Origin: Acidibrevibacterium fodinaquatile
GTDB taxonomy: Bacteria > Pseudomonadota > Alphaproteobacteria > Acetobacterales > Acetobacteraceae
DNA length: 64,000 bases
Direction of reading: 5' to 3'
Assembly: GCF_003352165.1 (NCBI RefSeq)
Contig: NZ_CP029176.1
Location: forward strand, 1 to 64,000
A program made the translations under genes and the position numbers. A model generated the notes under the pieces. It was not told the DNA's origin. It did no database searches and worked only from the letters and a program-made list of their open reading frames with translations. Below are positions 1-8,430 of this stretch, piece after piece; within the stretch, counting starts at the first letter, position 1, and the number at the start of each line of letters is the position of its first letter.

Positions 1-1551
1 GTGGGCGAGGCAGTGTCAGGCAACAGCGGCATGGATCGGGAGCGCAGTCTTGCCGCGGCTTTTGCCAGCGGCTTCGAGGCGTTGGAGGGCACGGACAAAG
101 CCGCCGAGGGCGAGGCGCCGGTGGGCGCCGGGGTCGATGGCGAGCTTGCCAAGCAATGGGGCCGGGTGCGGAGCCGCTTGCAGGCGGATGTCGGCGAGGT
201 CGAATATCGCTCCTGGCTGCGCCAGATGGTGCTCGCCGGGTGTGACGGCGACGAGATCACCATTCTGTTGCCGACGCGCTTTCTCCGTGACTGGGTGCGC
301 CGCCATTATGGCGAGCGCTTGGTGCTGCTCTGGCAGATGGAAAACCCGGCGGTGCGCCGGGTCGATATGCGGGCCGGCACGCTCGGCGGGCGCGGTGCGT
401 CGGCGGGCGGTGGGTTCGCCGAAAGCCTCGCGAGCCCGCCGCAATCATTGGCGTCGCCGCCGGTGGCAAAGCCAAGCGCGGCCGCCGTAAGGGCCGGAGC
501 CGCGCCGGAACGTTCGCCGCCCGATACCGCCGGCCTCGACAAGCGCTTCGATTTCGACAATTTCGTCGTCGGCAAGCCCAACGAATTCGCCTATGCGTGT
601 GCCCGCCGTGTCGCCGAACAGCCGGCGATGCCCGGCTTCAACCCGCTGTTTCTCTATGGCGGGGTCGGCCTCGGCAAGACCCATCTGATGCATGCCATCG
701 CCTGGGATTTGATCGGCCGCGGCGGCGGACGGATCTCGGTCGCCTATATGTCGGCGGAAAAATTCATGCACCGCTTCATCACCGCGATCCGCAGCCAGGC
801 GACGATGGAGTTCAAGGAGCAACTCCGCGGCGCCGACGTGCTGATGGTCGACGATCTCCAATTCCTGATCGGGAAAGACAACACCCAGGAGGAATTTTTT
901 CACACGTTCAACGCGCTGGTCGATGCCGGCAAGCAGATCGTGGTCTCGGCCGACAAATCCCCCTCCGATCTCTCGGGGCTCGAGGACCGTCTGCGCACCC
1001 GGCTCGGCTGCGGCATGGTCGCCGATCTGCACGCCACCACTTTCGAGCTGCGGCTTTCCATCCTGGAGACGAAGGCGAGCCGCGCCGGGGTCGCGGTGCC
1101 GGCCAAGGTGATGGATTTCCTCGCCCACAAGATCACCACCAATGTCCGCGAACTCGAAGGCGCGCTCAACCGTCTGATCGCGCATGCCAATCTCTTCGGG
1201 CGGCCGATCACGCTCGAGACCACCCAGGAAGTCTTGCACGATATCCTCAAGGCGCATGACCGGCGCATCACCATCGAGGAAATCCAGCGCAAGGTTTCCG
1301 AGCATTGGAATATCCGCCTGACCGACATGGCCTCGGCCCGGCGCGCCCGCAACGTCGCGCGGCCGCGGCAGGTCGCGATGTATCTCGCGAAACAGCTCAC
1401 CAGCCGCAGCCTTCCCGAGATCGGCCGCAAATTCGGCAACCGCGACCACACCACCGTCATGCACGCCGTCGCCCGCGTCAGCGAACTCATGGAACGCGAC
1501 GCCGCGTTCGCCGAAGACGTCGAATTGCTGCGCCGGATGCTCGAATCCTGA
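1..1551 (+). CDS. dnaA: chromosomal replication initiator protein DnaA
   Basis: DnaA is the AAA+ ATPase that binds DnaA boxes and opens oriC. The 516-residue frame has the four-domain layout: an N-terminal domain I at about residues 47-115, a low-complexity Ala/Pro linker to about 175, an AAA+ core with Walker A GGVGLGKT at 220-227 and Walker B VLMVDD at 280-285, and a C-terminal helix-turn-helix with the DnaA signature GNRDHTTVMHA at 479-489. The start used is the GTG at base 1, the first base of the window, so an upstream start cannot be excluded; an in-frame ATG at 31 is the alternative. The gene stands alone here, facing a leftward oxidoreductase, with no dnaN or recF downstream, as is common in this class. 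No cluster of DnaA boxes follows it. Identity is certain; only the start is open. Confidence 0.98.
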   Translation: MGEAVSGNSGMDRERSLAAAFASGFEALEGTDKAAEGEAPVGAGVDGELAKQWGRVRSRLQADVGEVEYRSWLRQMVLAGCDGDEITILLPTRFLRDWVRRHYGERLVLLWQMENPAVRRVDMRAGTLGGRGASAGGGFAESLASPPQSLASPPVAKPSAAAVRAGAAPERSPPDTAGLDKRFDFDNFVVGKPNEFAYACARRVAEQPAMPGFNPLFLYGGVGLGKTHLMHAIAWDLIGRGGGRISVAYMSAEKFMHRFITAIRSQATMEFKEQLRGADVLMVDDLQFLIGKDNTQEEFFHTFNALVDAGKQIVVSADKSPSDLSGLEDRLRTRLGCGMVADLHATTFELRLSILETKASRAGVAVPAKVMDFLAHKITTNVRELEGALNRLIAHANLFGRPITLETTQEVLHDILKAHDRRITIEEIQRKVSEHWNIRLTDMASARRARNVARPRQVAMYLAKQLTSRSLPEIGRKFGNRDHTTVMHAVARVSELMERDAAFAEDVELLRRMLES

Positions 1552-1593
1552 AGGAAAACCGATCGCGCCGGAGATCGGCGCTGCGGTTGCGCG

Positions 1594-1698
1594 AGAGCAA
1601 GGTAGGTTTTGATTGAACCATCCTGTTCAATCAAAACCGGCCAACTTGCTCGCCAAAATAGGGGTAGAGCGTGATCGACTTAAACCGATCACGCTCTA
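1594..1698 (+). repeat. 105-bp two-hairpin dispersed repeat, copy 1
   Basis: This copy has two perfect hairpins. The first has a 14-bp stem, 1605-1618 paired with 1625-1638, and a 6-nt loop. The second has a 13-bp stem, 1665-1677 paired with 1686-1698, and an 8-nt loop. A reverse-complement copy with about five differences lies at 13376-13480. Its last three bases (CTA) are the TAG stop, read on the minus strand, of the oxidoreductase gene. It sits between two convergent genes and could act as a bidirectional terminator, but no T-run follows either stem. It resembles a REP- or MITE-like element; no coding capacity. Confidence 0.85.
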
Positions 1699-2697
1699 AA
1701 ATCCTTCGAGCACGATTTTTCCGCGCATCGTGCCGCTTTCGACGCGGCGATGGGCGCGGGTCAGATTGGCGGCGTCGATGCGGCCGAAATTCTCGGCGAG
1801 GATCGTCTCGATCACCCCCTCATCGACCAGCGCCGCGACCTGCTCCAGAATGCGTTGCTGCTCCGCCATGTCCGGCGTCTCGAACAGGCTGCGGGTGAAC
1901 ATCGCCTCCCAGTGCAGCGAGACCGATTTCTGTTTGAGATCGCGGACATCGATCGGCGCCGGATCGTCGATCAGGCCGATCCGTCCTTGCGGCCGGATGG
2001 CGCGCACCAGCGCCGGCCAGTGCTGATCGGAGGCGTTGGTCGAAAAGATGACATCGACGCTGCGAAACCCGAGTTCGGCGAGCTGCGCCGGAATATCGCC
2101 GCGATAGTCGATGACGTGATGGGCGCCGAGGCGCTTGCACCAATCGACGCTTTCCGGGCGGCTCGCGGTCGCGATGACGGTGAGCGCGGTGAGGCGGCGG
2201 GCGAGCTGGATCGCCATCGAGCCGACGCCGCCGGCGCCGCCAACGATCAAAAGGCTGCCCGCCGCCGCGCGTGGCACCTGCAGGCGGTCAAACAGCATCT
2301 CCCAGGCAGTGAGCGTTGCCAGCGGCATCGCCGCCGCCTCGGCGAAGCCGAGCCGGCGCGGCCGCCGCCCGACCAGGCGTTCATCGACGAGCTGGTATTC
2401 GGCATTGGCGCCGGCCCGGTTGATGGCGCCGGCATACCAAACCTCGTCCCCGACGCCGAAATGCGTCACCCCGGCGCCAAGTGCCCGCACCACGCCGGCG
2501 GCATCGAAGCCGAGCACCCGCTTCTCGCCGACCGGATCGGCCTGGCGGCGGAGCTTGGTATCGACCGGATTGACCGCAACCGCCTTGACCTCGATCAGCA
2601 AGTCGCGCTGGCGCGGCGCGGGATCGGGAAGGGTGGTATCAAACAGGGCGTCTTCCGCGTCGATCGGGCGGCAATGGGTATAGACGACGGCCTTCAT
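1696..2697 (-). CDS. zinc-independent quinone oxidoreductase / MDR-family dehydrogenase
   Basis: This is a 333-residue medium-chain dehydrogenase/reductase of the quinone oxidoreductase type (the zinc-binding alcohol dehydrogenase family 1 subgroup in annotation usage). The N-terminal GroES-like half carries the NPVDTK and GFDAAG motifs, and the NAD(P)H-binding Rossmann fold has the glycine motif VGGAGGVGS near residue 155. The structural-zinc cysteine cluster of true alcohol dehydrogenases is absent, which fits an NADPH-dependent quinone or enal reductase acting in the cytosol. The substrate cannot be read from the sequence. The gene starts at ATG 2697 and converges on dnaA. Its TAG stop is formed by the edge of the 105-bp repeat, so the original C-terminus may have been altered by a few residues, although it ends at the normal family position. 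Confidence 0.88.
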   Translation of the reverse strand: MKAVVYTHCRPIDAEDALFDTTLPDPAPRQRDLLIEVKAVAVNPVDTKLRRQADPVGEKRVLGFDAAGVVRALGAGVTHFGVGDEVWYAGAINRAGANAEYQLVDERLVGRRPRRLGFAEAAAMPLATLTAWEMLFDRLQVPRAAAGSLLIVGGAGGVGSMAIQLARRLTALTVIATASRPESVDWCKRLGAHHVIDYRGDIPAQLAELGFRSVDVIFSTNASDQHWPALVRAIRPQGRIGLIDDPAPIDVRDLKQKSVSLHWEAMFTRSLFETPDMAEQQRILEQVAALVDEGVIETILAENFGRIDAANLTRAHRRVESGTMRGKIVLEGF

Positions 2698-2804
2698 GGC
2701 GTTCGTTCCCCCGGGATTTTATCAATTTCACCAGAGCCATTCTCTCAGAGCGCGGGCTCTATCAGAGCATCGGCCGGCCGCTTGGCAAGCCACGAAACCG
2801 CGCG

Positions 2805-3518
2805 TCAGCCAATCCTGAGCAGGCGCGCGCCTTCGCCGGTGAGCCAGCGCACGCCCTCGGCCCGCCACGGCGTCAATTCCTCGACCAAACGCCAGAAACG
2901 CGGGCCGTGATCCATGTGGCGCAGATGGGCGACCTCATGGGCCGCGACATAATCCTGCACGAAGGGAGGGGCCATGACCAGACGCCAGCTAAAGCTCAAC
3001 ACCCCATCGCGGGCGCAACTGCCCCAGCGCGTCCGCGTGTCCTTGACGCTGATGCGCGTCGGGCGCCGGCCGATCATCGCCGCTTTGGCGAGCGCGAGCG
3101 CTGAAAACCGCCGGCGCGCTTCGGCGCGCAGGAAATCGCCGACCCGGCGGGTCAGGAACTCCGCCCCGCCGGTGACGTAGAGCGTGCCCCCCGCGAGCCA
3201 GGCGCTGCCGCGCGCGCCGGCGGGATCGCCGTCTGGCAGATGGCGAATGCGATGCGAAAGCCCGTTGATCGGAATCTCGGCGCCATCGGCGAACGCGATG
3301 GCGCAGGGCAGGGCGGCGATGCGCTCGGCAACCCAATCGGCGTGGGTCATGAGGAGCGCGATCCCGGCCCGCCGCCCGGCCCGCGCCGGCAACGTCACCA
3401 CAACGCCGCCGCCGCGCGGGTCGATGCGCAAACTCACCCGCCGCGCCTGCGCATGCCGGCGCCAGCGCACCATGGTCGGCCCGCCAGGAAGCGTGAGAAT
3501 CTCCTCCGTCCCATCCAT
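2805..3518 (-). CDS. YgjP-type (DUF45/M48-like) zinc metallohydrolase
   Basis: The 237-residue protein belongs to the DUF45 / YgjP family of small cytosolic zincin-like proteins. The C-terminal half shows the family hallmarks: WGSC at about 165-168, the zinc-binding HEVAH at 194-198 and a third ligand His at 204 in HMDHG, followed by FW. The N-terminal half is the usual beta-rich part. The physiological substrate of the family is not well established. I use ATG 3518; the frame stays open to a TTG at 3554, which lies 12 bases after the gapR stop, so a slightly longer product is possible. It is the last gene of a leftward group DUF1244 - gapR - this gene, probably cotranscribed. Confidence 0.85.
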   Translation of the reverse strand: MDGTEEILTLPGGPTMVRWRRHAQARRVSLRIDPRGGGVVVTLPARAGRRAGIALLMTHADWVAERIAALPCAIAFADGAEIPINGLSHRIRHLPDGDPAGARGSAWLAGGTLYVTGGAEFLTRRVGDFLRAEARRRFSALALAKAAMIGRRPTRISVKDTRTRWGSCARDGVLSFSWRLVMAPPFVQDYVAAHEVAHLRHMDHGPRFWRLVEELTPWRAEGVRWLTGEGARLLRIG

Positions 3519-3566
3519 GCCAGCAAATCTGCCGGGTTTTGCGCTTCCTCGCAACCGCGGCGTCGG

Positions 3567-3845
3567 CTACATGCCGAGCGCCCGGCGATAGAGATCGAGC
3601 AAGGTTTCCTGTTCCTCGATCTCGGCCGGCTGCAGGCGGCGGAGGCGGATCAGCTGGCGCAGCACTTTGACATCGAACCCGGCCGATTTGGCCTCGGCGA
3701 ACACGTCCTTGATGTCGTCGGCGAGGGCCTTTTTCTCCTCCTCCAGCCGCTCGATCCGCTCGACGAGGCTGCGCAGCCGCTCGGCGGCGATGCCGCCGGT
3801 CTCTGGCTCCGCCTTGGTCTCCTTGGTCACATCTCTCAGCGCCAT
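3567..3845 (-). CDS. gapR: GapR-family nucleoid-associated protein (DUF2312)
   Basis: The 92-residue product matches the DUF2312/GapR family. GapR proteins form tetrameric clamps on AT-rich, overtwisted DNA ahead of replication and transcription forks and help gyrase and topoisomerase IV act (established in Caulobacter). The sequence shows the signature helical region ERIERLEEEKKALADDIK at about residues 27-44, followed by the conserved AEAKSAGFDVKVLRQ segment and a short C-terminal helix. The ATG at 3845 gives the family's usual length; the open frame runs on upstream but that part has no similarity to the family. It lies 53 bases after the DUF1244 gene on the same strand. Identification is firm. 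Confidence 0.93.
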   Translation of the reverse strand: MALRDVTKETKAEPETGGIAAERLRSLVERIERLEEEKKALADDIKDVFAEAKSAGFDVKVLRQLIRLRRLQPAEIEEQETLLDLYRRALGM

Positions 3846-3898
3846 GCCATCGCCTCCATCCGTTGGGCGGGCCGGGGTAGCTTGGCGGCTCGCCGCGG

Positions 3899-4210
3899 TC
3901 AATGATCGTGATGGGATTGCGCGAAGGCCGCCTTTTGCGCCGCGCTCGCCGGCTTTTGATATTTCGCCTGCCATTCTTTGTAGGGCATGCCGTAGACGAT
4001 TTCCCGCGCCTCGGGGTCGGTGAGGGCGATGCCGGCTGCCTCGGCCGCCTCGCGATACCAGCGCGAGAGACAGTTGCGGCAGAAGCCGGCGAGGTTCATG
4101 AGATCGATGTTCTGGACGTCACTCCGCTCGCGGAGATGGGCGACGAGGCGGCGGAAGGCTGCGGCTTCGAGCGCGATGCGGGTCGCATCGTCGGCGGTGG
4201 GCTTTGTCAT
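3899..4210 (-). CDS. DUF1244 family small protein
   Basis: The 103-residue protein matches the DUF1244 family, which is widespread in alphaproteobacteria and has no assigned function. It carries the family's conserved core RSDVQNIDLMNL, then GFCRNCLSRW with a Cys-x2-Cys pair, and the EIVYGMPYKEWQ segment. The C-terminus ends in a short His-rich tail. The two cysteines and the His tail could bind a metal, but that is inference. I chose the ATG at 4210 because the protein then starts just before the conserved region; longer frames upstream are filler. It is divergent from the glycerate kinase gene (94 bases apart) and leads the gapR group. Confidence 0.85.
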   Translation of the reverse strand: MTKPTADDATRIALEAAAFRRLVAHLRERSDVQNIDLMNLAGFCRNCLSRWYREAAEAAGIALTDPEAREIVYGMPYKEWQAKYQKPASAAQKAAFAQSHHDH

Positions 4211-4303
4211 GGCTGGCCTCCTGGGGTTAGTCTCCATCCCGCCTAGATGGCGCGGCCGGTGGCGCTTCGCCATAGCGCGGCAGTGGCGGGGAGGAAAAAC
4301 GGT

Positions 4304-5593
4304 ATGGCGTTCGAGGAAGCGGCGGCACGAGAGATTTTGCGGGGGGTGTTCGATGCCGCCGTTGCCAGCGCCGATCCGCGCCGCGTGCTCGCCGCCCATC
4401 TGCCGCCGCCGCCACGCGGCCGGGTGGTCGTCGTCGGGGCCGGCAAATCAGCGGCGGTGATGGCGCAGGCGGTGGAAGCGGCCTGGCCGGCGGTTTCGCT
4501 TTCCGGCCTCGTCGTCACCCGCTATGGCCATGCCGTGCCGACGCGCCGGATCGAGGTCGTCGAGGCCGCCCATCCGGTGCCGGATGCCGCCGGCGAAGCA
4601 GCGGCGCGGCGCATCCTCGGCCTGGTGCAGGGGTTGCAGCCGGAGGATCTGGTGCTCGCGCTGATTTCCGGCGGCGCTTCGGCGCTGCTCGCGCTGCCGG
4701 CGCCCGGTGTGACGCTGGCCGACAAGCAGGCGATCAATCGCGCCCTCCTCGCCTCGGGGGCGACGATCGGCGAGATGAATACGGTGCGCAAGCATCTCTC
4801 GGCGATCAAGGGCGGGCGGCTTGCCGCCTGCGCGCGCCCGGCGCGGCTCGTCACACTTGCGATCAGCGACGTCCCCGGCGACGATCCGGCGGTCATCGGC
4901 TCCGGCCCGACGGTGCCCGACCCCTCGACCACTGAAGAAGCGCGCGAGATTCTCGCCCGCTATCGCATCACCCCGCCGCCTGCCGTCCGTGCTCATCTCG
5001 CGACCGCGGCGGCGGAGACGCCCAAGCCCGGCGATCTGCCGCACGCCTCCTTTCAGCTCATCGCAACCCCGGCGCTGGCGCTTGCCGCCGCCGCCGCGCG
5101 CGCGCGCGACGCCTCGCTTACGCCGCTCATCCTCGGCGACGCGCTCGAGGGCGAGAGCCGCGAACTCGGCACCGTGCTCGCCGGTATCGCGACCAGCGTG
5201 CGCCGCAACGGGCTGCCGCTGTCCCCGCCGGCGCTGCTGCTCTCGGGTGGCGAGACGACGGTGACGCTCGCCGCCGATGCCGCCCCAGGTGCCGCCCCGG
5301 CGCGCGGCGGGCGCAATACCGAATGCCTGCTCGGCCTCGCGCTCGCGCTGGCCGGCGCGCCGGGGATTTTCGCCCTCGCCGGTGACAGCGATGGCATTGA
5401 CGGCACCGAGGATGCAGCCGGCGCGATCATCACGCCGACAACCCTCGCCCGCGCCCGCGCGGCTGGGCTTGACCCGCGCGCTGCCCTCGCCGCCCATGAC
5501 AGCTACGGCCTGTTCGCGGCGCTCGGTGATCTCGTCGTCACCGGCCCGACGCTGACCAATGTCAACGATATCCGCGCCGTTCTGATTGCATGA
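4304..5593 (+). CDS. glycerate 2-kinase (MOFRL family)
   Basis: The 429-residue protein is a type II glycerate kinase (GckA/TtuD type, DUF4147 plus MOFRL domain). It phosphorylates D-glycerate, in this class usually to 2-phosphoglycerate. Visible features are the nucleotide-binding VVVVGAGKSA near residue 40, the LISGGASALL motif, the NTVRKHLS-IKGG segment, and the C-terminal MOFRL domain with GGRNTE and LAGDSDGIDG. I take the ATG at 4304 because a GGGGAGGAAA ribosome site lies just upstream; the frame opens at 4247. Its TGA stop overlaps the pyk start (ATGA at 5590-5593). The pair makes sense as one operon: 2-phosphoglycerate enters lower glycolysis and pyruvate kinase finishes it. Identity is secure from the domain pattern. 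Confidence 0.92.
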   Translation: MAFEEAAAREILRGVFDAAVASADPRRVLAAHLPPPPRGRVVVVGAGKSAAVMAQAVEAAWPAVSLSGLVVTRYGHAVPTRRIEVVEAAHPVPDAAGEAAARRILGLVQGLQPEDLVLALISGGASALLALPAPGVTLADKQAINRALLASGATIGEMNTVRKHLSAIKGGRLAACARPARLVTLAISDVPGDDPAVIGSGPTVPDPSTTEEAREILARYRITPPPAVRAHLATAAAETPKPGDLPHASFQLIATPALALAAAAARARDASLTPLILGDALEGESRELGTVLAGIATSVRRNGLPLSPPALLLSGGETTVTLAADAAPGAAPARGGRNTECLLGLALALAGAPGIFALAGDSDGIDGTEDAAGAIITPTTLARARAAGLDPRAALAAHDSYGLFAALGDLVVTGPTLTNVNDIRAVLIA

Positions 5594-7044
5594 AGGGGAT
5601 TCCGACCCGGATGAGCCCACACCCGCATCTCCGCCGCCGCCGTCGCACCAAGATCATCGCCACCATCGGCCCGGCGAGTTCGACGCCGGAAATTCTGGCG
5701 CGGCTGTTTCAGGCCGGGGCGGATGTGTTCCGGCTCAATTTCTCGCACGGGACGCATGCCGATCACGCCGCGCGGATCGAGGCGATCCGCGCGCTGGAGG
5801 TGGAATTCGGGCGGCCGATCGGCATTCTCGCCGATGTGCAAGGGCCGAAATTGCGCGTCGGGCGGTTTGGCGGCGGGCGGGTGCATCTGCAGACCGGGCA
5901 GGCATTCCGCCTCGACCTCAACCCGACGCCGGGCAATTCCCGCCGCGTCGAACTGCCGCATCCCGAGATCATCGAAGCGGCGCGGATCGGCACCATGCTG
6001 TTGCTCGATGACGGCAAATTGCGCCTTCGCGTCACGCATAAGCGTGACGACCATCTCGAGACCGAAATCGTGGTCGGCGGCCCGCTGTCCGACCGCAAAG
6101 GGGTCAACGTTCCCGATATCGTCCTGCCGATCCCGGCACTCACCCAAAAAGACCGCGCCGACCTCGCCTTCGCCCTCGATCATGGCGCCGATTGCATCGG
6201 CCTCTCCTTCGTCCAGCGCCCCGAGGATGTCGCCGAGGCGCGCGAGATCGCCGCCGGTCGCGCCTGGATCATGACCAAGCTCGAAAAGCCGCAGGCGCTC
6301 GACAATCTCGACGCGATCCTCGCGCTTTCGGATGCGGTGATGGTGGCGCGCGGTGATCTCGGCGTCGAATTGCCGCCCGAGGAGGTGCCGCTCGCGCAAA
6401 AGCGCATCGTCAGCGCGGCGCGCGCCCTCGGCCGGCCGGTGGTGGTCGCGACGCAGATGCTGGAGAGCATGATCAACGCGCCGGCGCCGACCCGCGCCGA
6501 GGCCTCTGACGTCGCGACCGCGGTGTTCGAGGGCGCGGATGCTGTCATGCTGTCGGCCGAGACCGCTGCCGGGCAATATCCGTTCGAGGCGGTCAATATC
6601 ATGGACCGCATCGTCGCCCGCGTCGAGCGCGATCCCGGCTGGCGCGCGGTCACCGAGGCGGCGCGGCCGCGGCCGGAGCATTCCTCCGCCGACGCCATCG
6701 CCGCTGCTGCCCGCGCGGTTGCGCACACGATCGAGGCCAAGGCCATCGCCGCCTTTACCTCCTCGGGCAGCACCGCGCTTCGTGTCGCCCGCGAGCGGCC
6801 CGATTGCCCGGTGCTCGGCCTCACCCCCGATGTCATGACGGCGCGACGGATGGCCTTCACCTGGGGGGTGCATGCGCTGATCACGCCGCTCACCCATTCG
6901 ATGACCGAGACCGTCGCGCGGGCGCTTCGCCTCGTCGAGCAGGAAGGTTTTGCCAGCAGCGGCGAAGAGATCGTCGTCGTTGCGGGCGTGCCCTTCGGCA
7001 AACCCGGCACGACGAATGCGCTCCGCGTCGCCAGAGTCAAGTAA
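5590..7044 (+). CDS. pyk: pyruvate kinase
   Basis: Pyruvate kinase converts phosphoenolpyruvate and ADP to pyruvate and ATP in the cytosol. The 484-residue frame has the N-terminal TKIIATIGPASS, RLNFSHG, the catalytic-lysine strand IMTKLEKPQAL, MVARGDLGVE, the signature ATQMLESM followed by PTRAEASDVA and MLSAETA, and the C-terminal domain with TSSGSTALRVA. Length and domain order match the bacterial family. The ATG at 5590 overlaps the glycerate kinase stop by four bases, which suggests translational coupling; an ATG at 5611 is an alternative. The gene is followed by a strong hairpin and the T-rich repeat that probably end the transcript. Confidence 0.97.
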   Translation: MKGIPTRMSPHPHLRRRRRTKIIATIGPASSTPEILARLFQAGADVFRLNFSHGTHADHAARIEAIRALEVEFGRPIGILADVQGPKLRVGRFGGGRVHLQTGQAFRLDLNPTPGNSRRVELPHPEIIEAARIGTMLLLDDGKLRLRVTHKRDDHLETEIVVGGPLSDRKGVNVPDIVLPIPALTQKDRADLAFALDHGADCIGLSFVQRPEDVAEAREIAAGRAWIMTKLEKPQALDNLDAILALSDAVMVARGDLGVELPPEEVPLAQKRIVSAARALGRPVVVATQMLESMINAPAPTRAEASDVATAVFEGADAVMLSAETAAGQYPFEAVNIMDRIVARVERDPGWRAVTEAARPRPEHSSADAIAAAARAVAHTIEAKAIAAFTSSGSTALRVARERPDCPVLGLTPDVMTARRMAFTWGVHALITPLTHSMTETVARALRLVEQEGFASSGEEIVVVAGVPFGKPGTTNALRVARVK

Positions 7045-7065
7045 TCACTTCTTCTGAAGAAAAAC

Positions 7066-7140
7066 TGCCTCGGCACGGGCAGTGCCGAGGCACTGCCCAA
7101 CGGATAAAAGTTTTTTGGTTCTTTTTTTCAAAAAAGAACC
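7066..7140 (+). repeat. T-rich hairpin repeat, copy A, with GC-rich hairpin (likely pyk terminator)
   Basis: A GC-rich 11-bp stem (7066-7076 with 7082-7092, loop 5 nt) is followed after 17 bases by a T-run and a T/A-rich hairpin (7117-7127 with 7130-7140). The GC stem with the T stretch downstream has the form of a rho-independent terminator for pyk. The same 75-bp composite recurs in reverse orientation at 32247-32320 with only a few changes, and its T-rich half recurs near 10503 and 17231, so it is a dispersed repeat and not a unique terminator. Confidence 0.8.
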
Positions 7141-7245
7141 TCATTTCATACCAACGTCTCCGAGGATTTGGCCGCAAGAAACGGAACGCGTTGGTAGGGG
7201 CGAGGCGTTAGGTGAGCTTCACCAACACGCACAGGAGTCCTTGCC

Positions 7246-7314
7246 ATGCCCGCCATCCGCGCTTTCCGCATTTTCGACCCCCAGCGGAACCGTTGGCACC
7301 ATTTTTTGCCATGA
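7246..7314 (+). CDS. possible 22-residue leader peptide before ada
   Basis: Within the 266-base gap between pyk and ada, an ATG at 7246 follows a good AGGAG site (about 7231-7236) and opens a 22-codon frame rich in Arg, Phe and His. Its TGA stop overlaps the ada start as ATGA (7311-7314). The arrangement would couple translation of ada to the short peptide. No homologue comes to mind, so this may be chance. The rest of the gap (7141-7245) holds a spaced inverted repeat (7149-7156 with 7189-7196) and nothing else I recognise. Confidence 0.3.
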   Translation: MPAIRAFRIFDPQRNRWHHFLP

Positions 7315-8372
7315 ACGCTTTCCCCACCGAATCAGCCCGGAGAGACGCGGTCGCCGCCCGCGACCGGGCCGCCGATGGTGCTTTCGTCTATGCCGTCACC
7401 ACCACCGGCGTCTATTGCCGGCCGAGCTGCCCGGCGCGGCGGGCGCGGCCCGAGCATCTCCGTTTCTTCGCGGATCCAGCGGCGGCGGCGCGGGCCGGCT
7501 TTCGCGCCTGCCGCCGCTGCCGGCCCGACGAGCCGGCAGCGGGCTGGCACGCGGCGGCGGTCGAAGCCGCTTGCCGTCTGATCGAAGCGGCCGAGACGCC
7601 GCCCGATCTCGGCGCCATCGCCGCGCGGGCGGGCCTCAGCCGGTTTCATTTCCATCGTGTCTTCAAGGCGGCGACCGGCCTCACCCCGAAAGCCTACGCC
7701 GCCGGATGGCGTGCGAAACGCGTCCGCGCCGCCCTCGCCGCAGGGGCCTCGGTGACAGAGGCGATCTATGACGCGGGGTTCGGCACGAGCAGCCGATTCT
7801 ACGCCGAGGCCTCGCGGCGGCTCGGGATGGCGCCGCGCGCCTGGCGCGGCGGCGGCGCGGGGGCGCGTCTCCGTTTTGCCCTCGGCGCCACCAGTCTCGG
7901 CGCCATCCTGGTCGCGGCGAGCGAACAAGGCATCGCCGCGATCGAACTCGGTGATGAGGGGGAGACCCTGCTCGCCGATTTCCAGGCGCGTTTCCCCGAG
8001 GCCGAGCTGATCGGCGGTGATGCGGATTTCGCGCGTTTGGTGACGCGCGTCATCGCCCTGGTCGAACATCCGGAGATGGCGGCCGATCTTCCGCTCGATA
8101 TCCGCGGGACCGCGTTTCAAGAGCGGGTTTGGCGCGCGCTTCAGGCGATTCCACCCGGCATGACGGTCTCCTACGCGGCGCTCGCCGAGCGCATCGGCGC
8201 CAAGGGCGCGGCGCGCGCCGTCGCCGGCGCCTGTGCGGCCAACCCGCTCGCCATCGCCATTCCCTGCCATCGTGTGGTGCGCAGCGACGGGGCGCTTTCC
8301 GGCTATGCCTGGGGGGTTGGCCGCAAGCGCGCTCTGCTGGCGCGTGAGGCGGCGGCGAAAAACAAGCCTTGA
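7311..8372 (+). CDS. ada: bifunctional Ada DNA-repair protein / transcriptional activator
   Basis: Ada removes methyl groups from DNA and, once methylated, activates the adaptive response. The 353-residue protein has the full three-part layout. The N-terminal zinc domain has Cys36, Cys40, Cys67 and Cys70, of which Cys36 is the expected methylphosphotriester acceptor (Cys38 in E. coli Ada). An AraC-type helix-turn-helix follows at about 85-175. The C-terminal O6-methylguanine methyltransferase domain has the acceptor Cys319 in IPCHRVV (Cys321 in E. coli). The ATG at 7311 gives a family-length N-terminus; a frame open from 7212 adds unrelated residues. Autoregulation through Ada boxes is usual for the family, but I could not assign a box with confidence. 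Confidence 0.95.
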   Translation: MNAFPTESARRDAVAARDRAADGAFVYAVTTTGVYCRPSCPARRARPEHLRFFADPAAAARAGFRACRRCRPDEPAAGWHAAAVEAACRLIEAAETPPDLGAIAARAGLSRFHFHRVFKAATGLTPKAYAAGWRAKRVRAALAAGASVTEAIYDAGFGTSSRFYAEASRRLGMAPRAWRGGGAGARLRFALGATSLGAILVAASEQGIAAIELGDEGETLLADFQARFPEAELIGGDADFARLVTRVIALVEHPEMAADLPLDIRGTAFQERVWRALQAIPPGMTVSYAALAERIGAKGAARAVAGACAANPLAIAIPCHRVVRSDGALSGYAWGVGRKRALLAREAAAKNKP

Positions 8373-8430
8373 CCGCAGGAGCTGTTTTCATATAGTGGCT
8401 TAGACACCGTTCCTCAGAAATTTTGTCAGC

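Noticed and set aside
1552-1695. Possible oriC beside dnaA
   Set aside because: No DnaA-box cluster or AT-rich unwinding element; the gap is filled by the 105-bp repeat.
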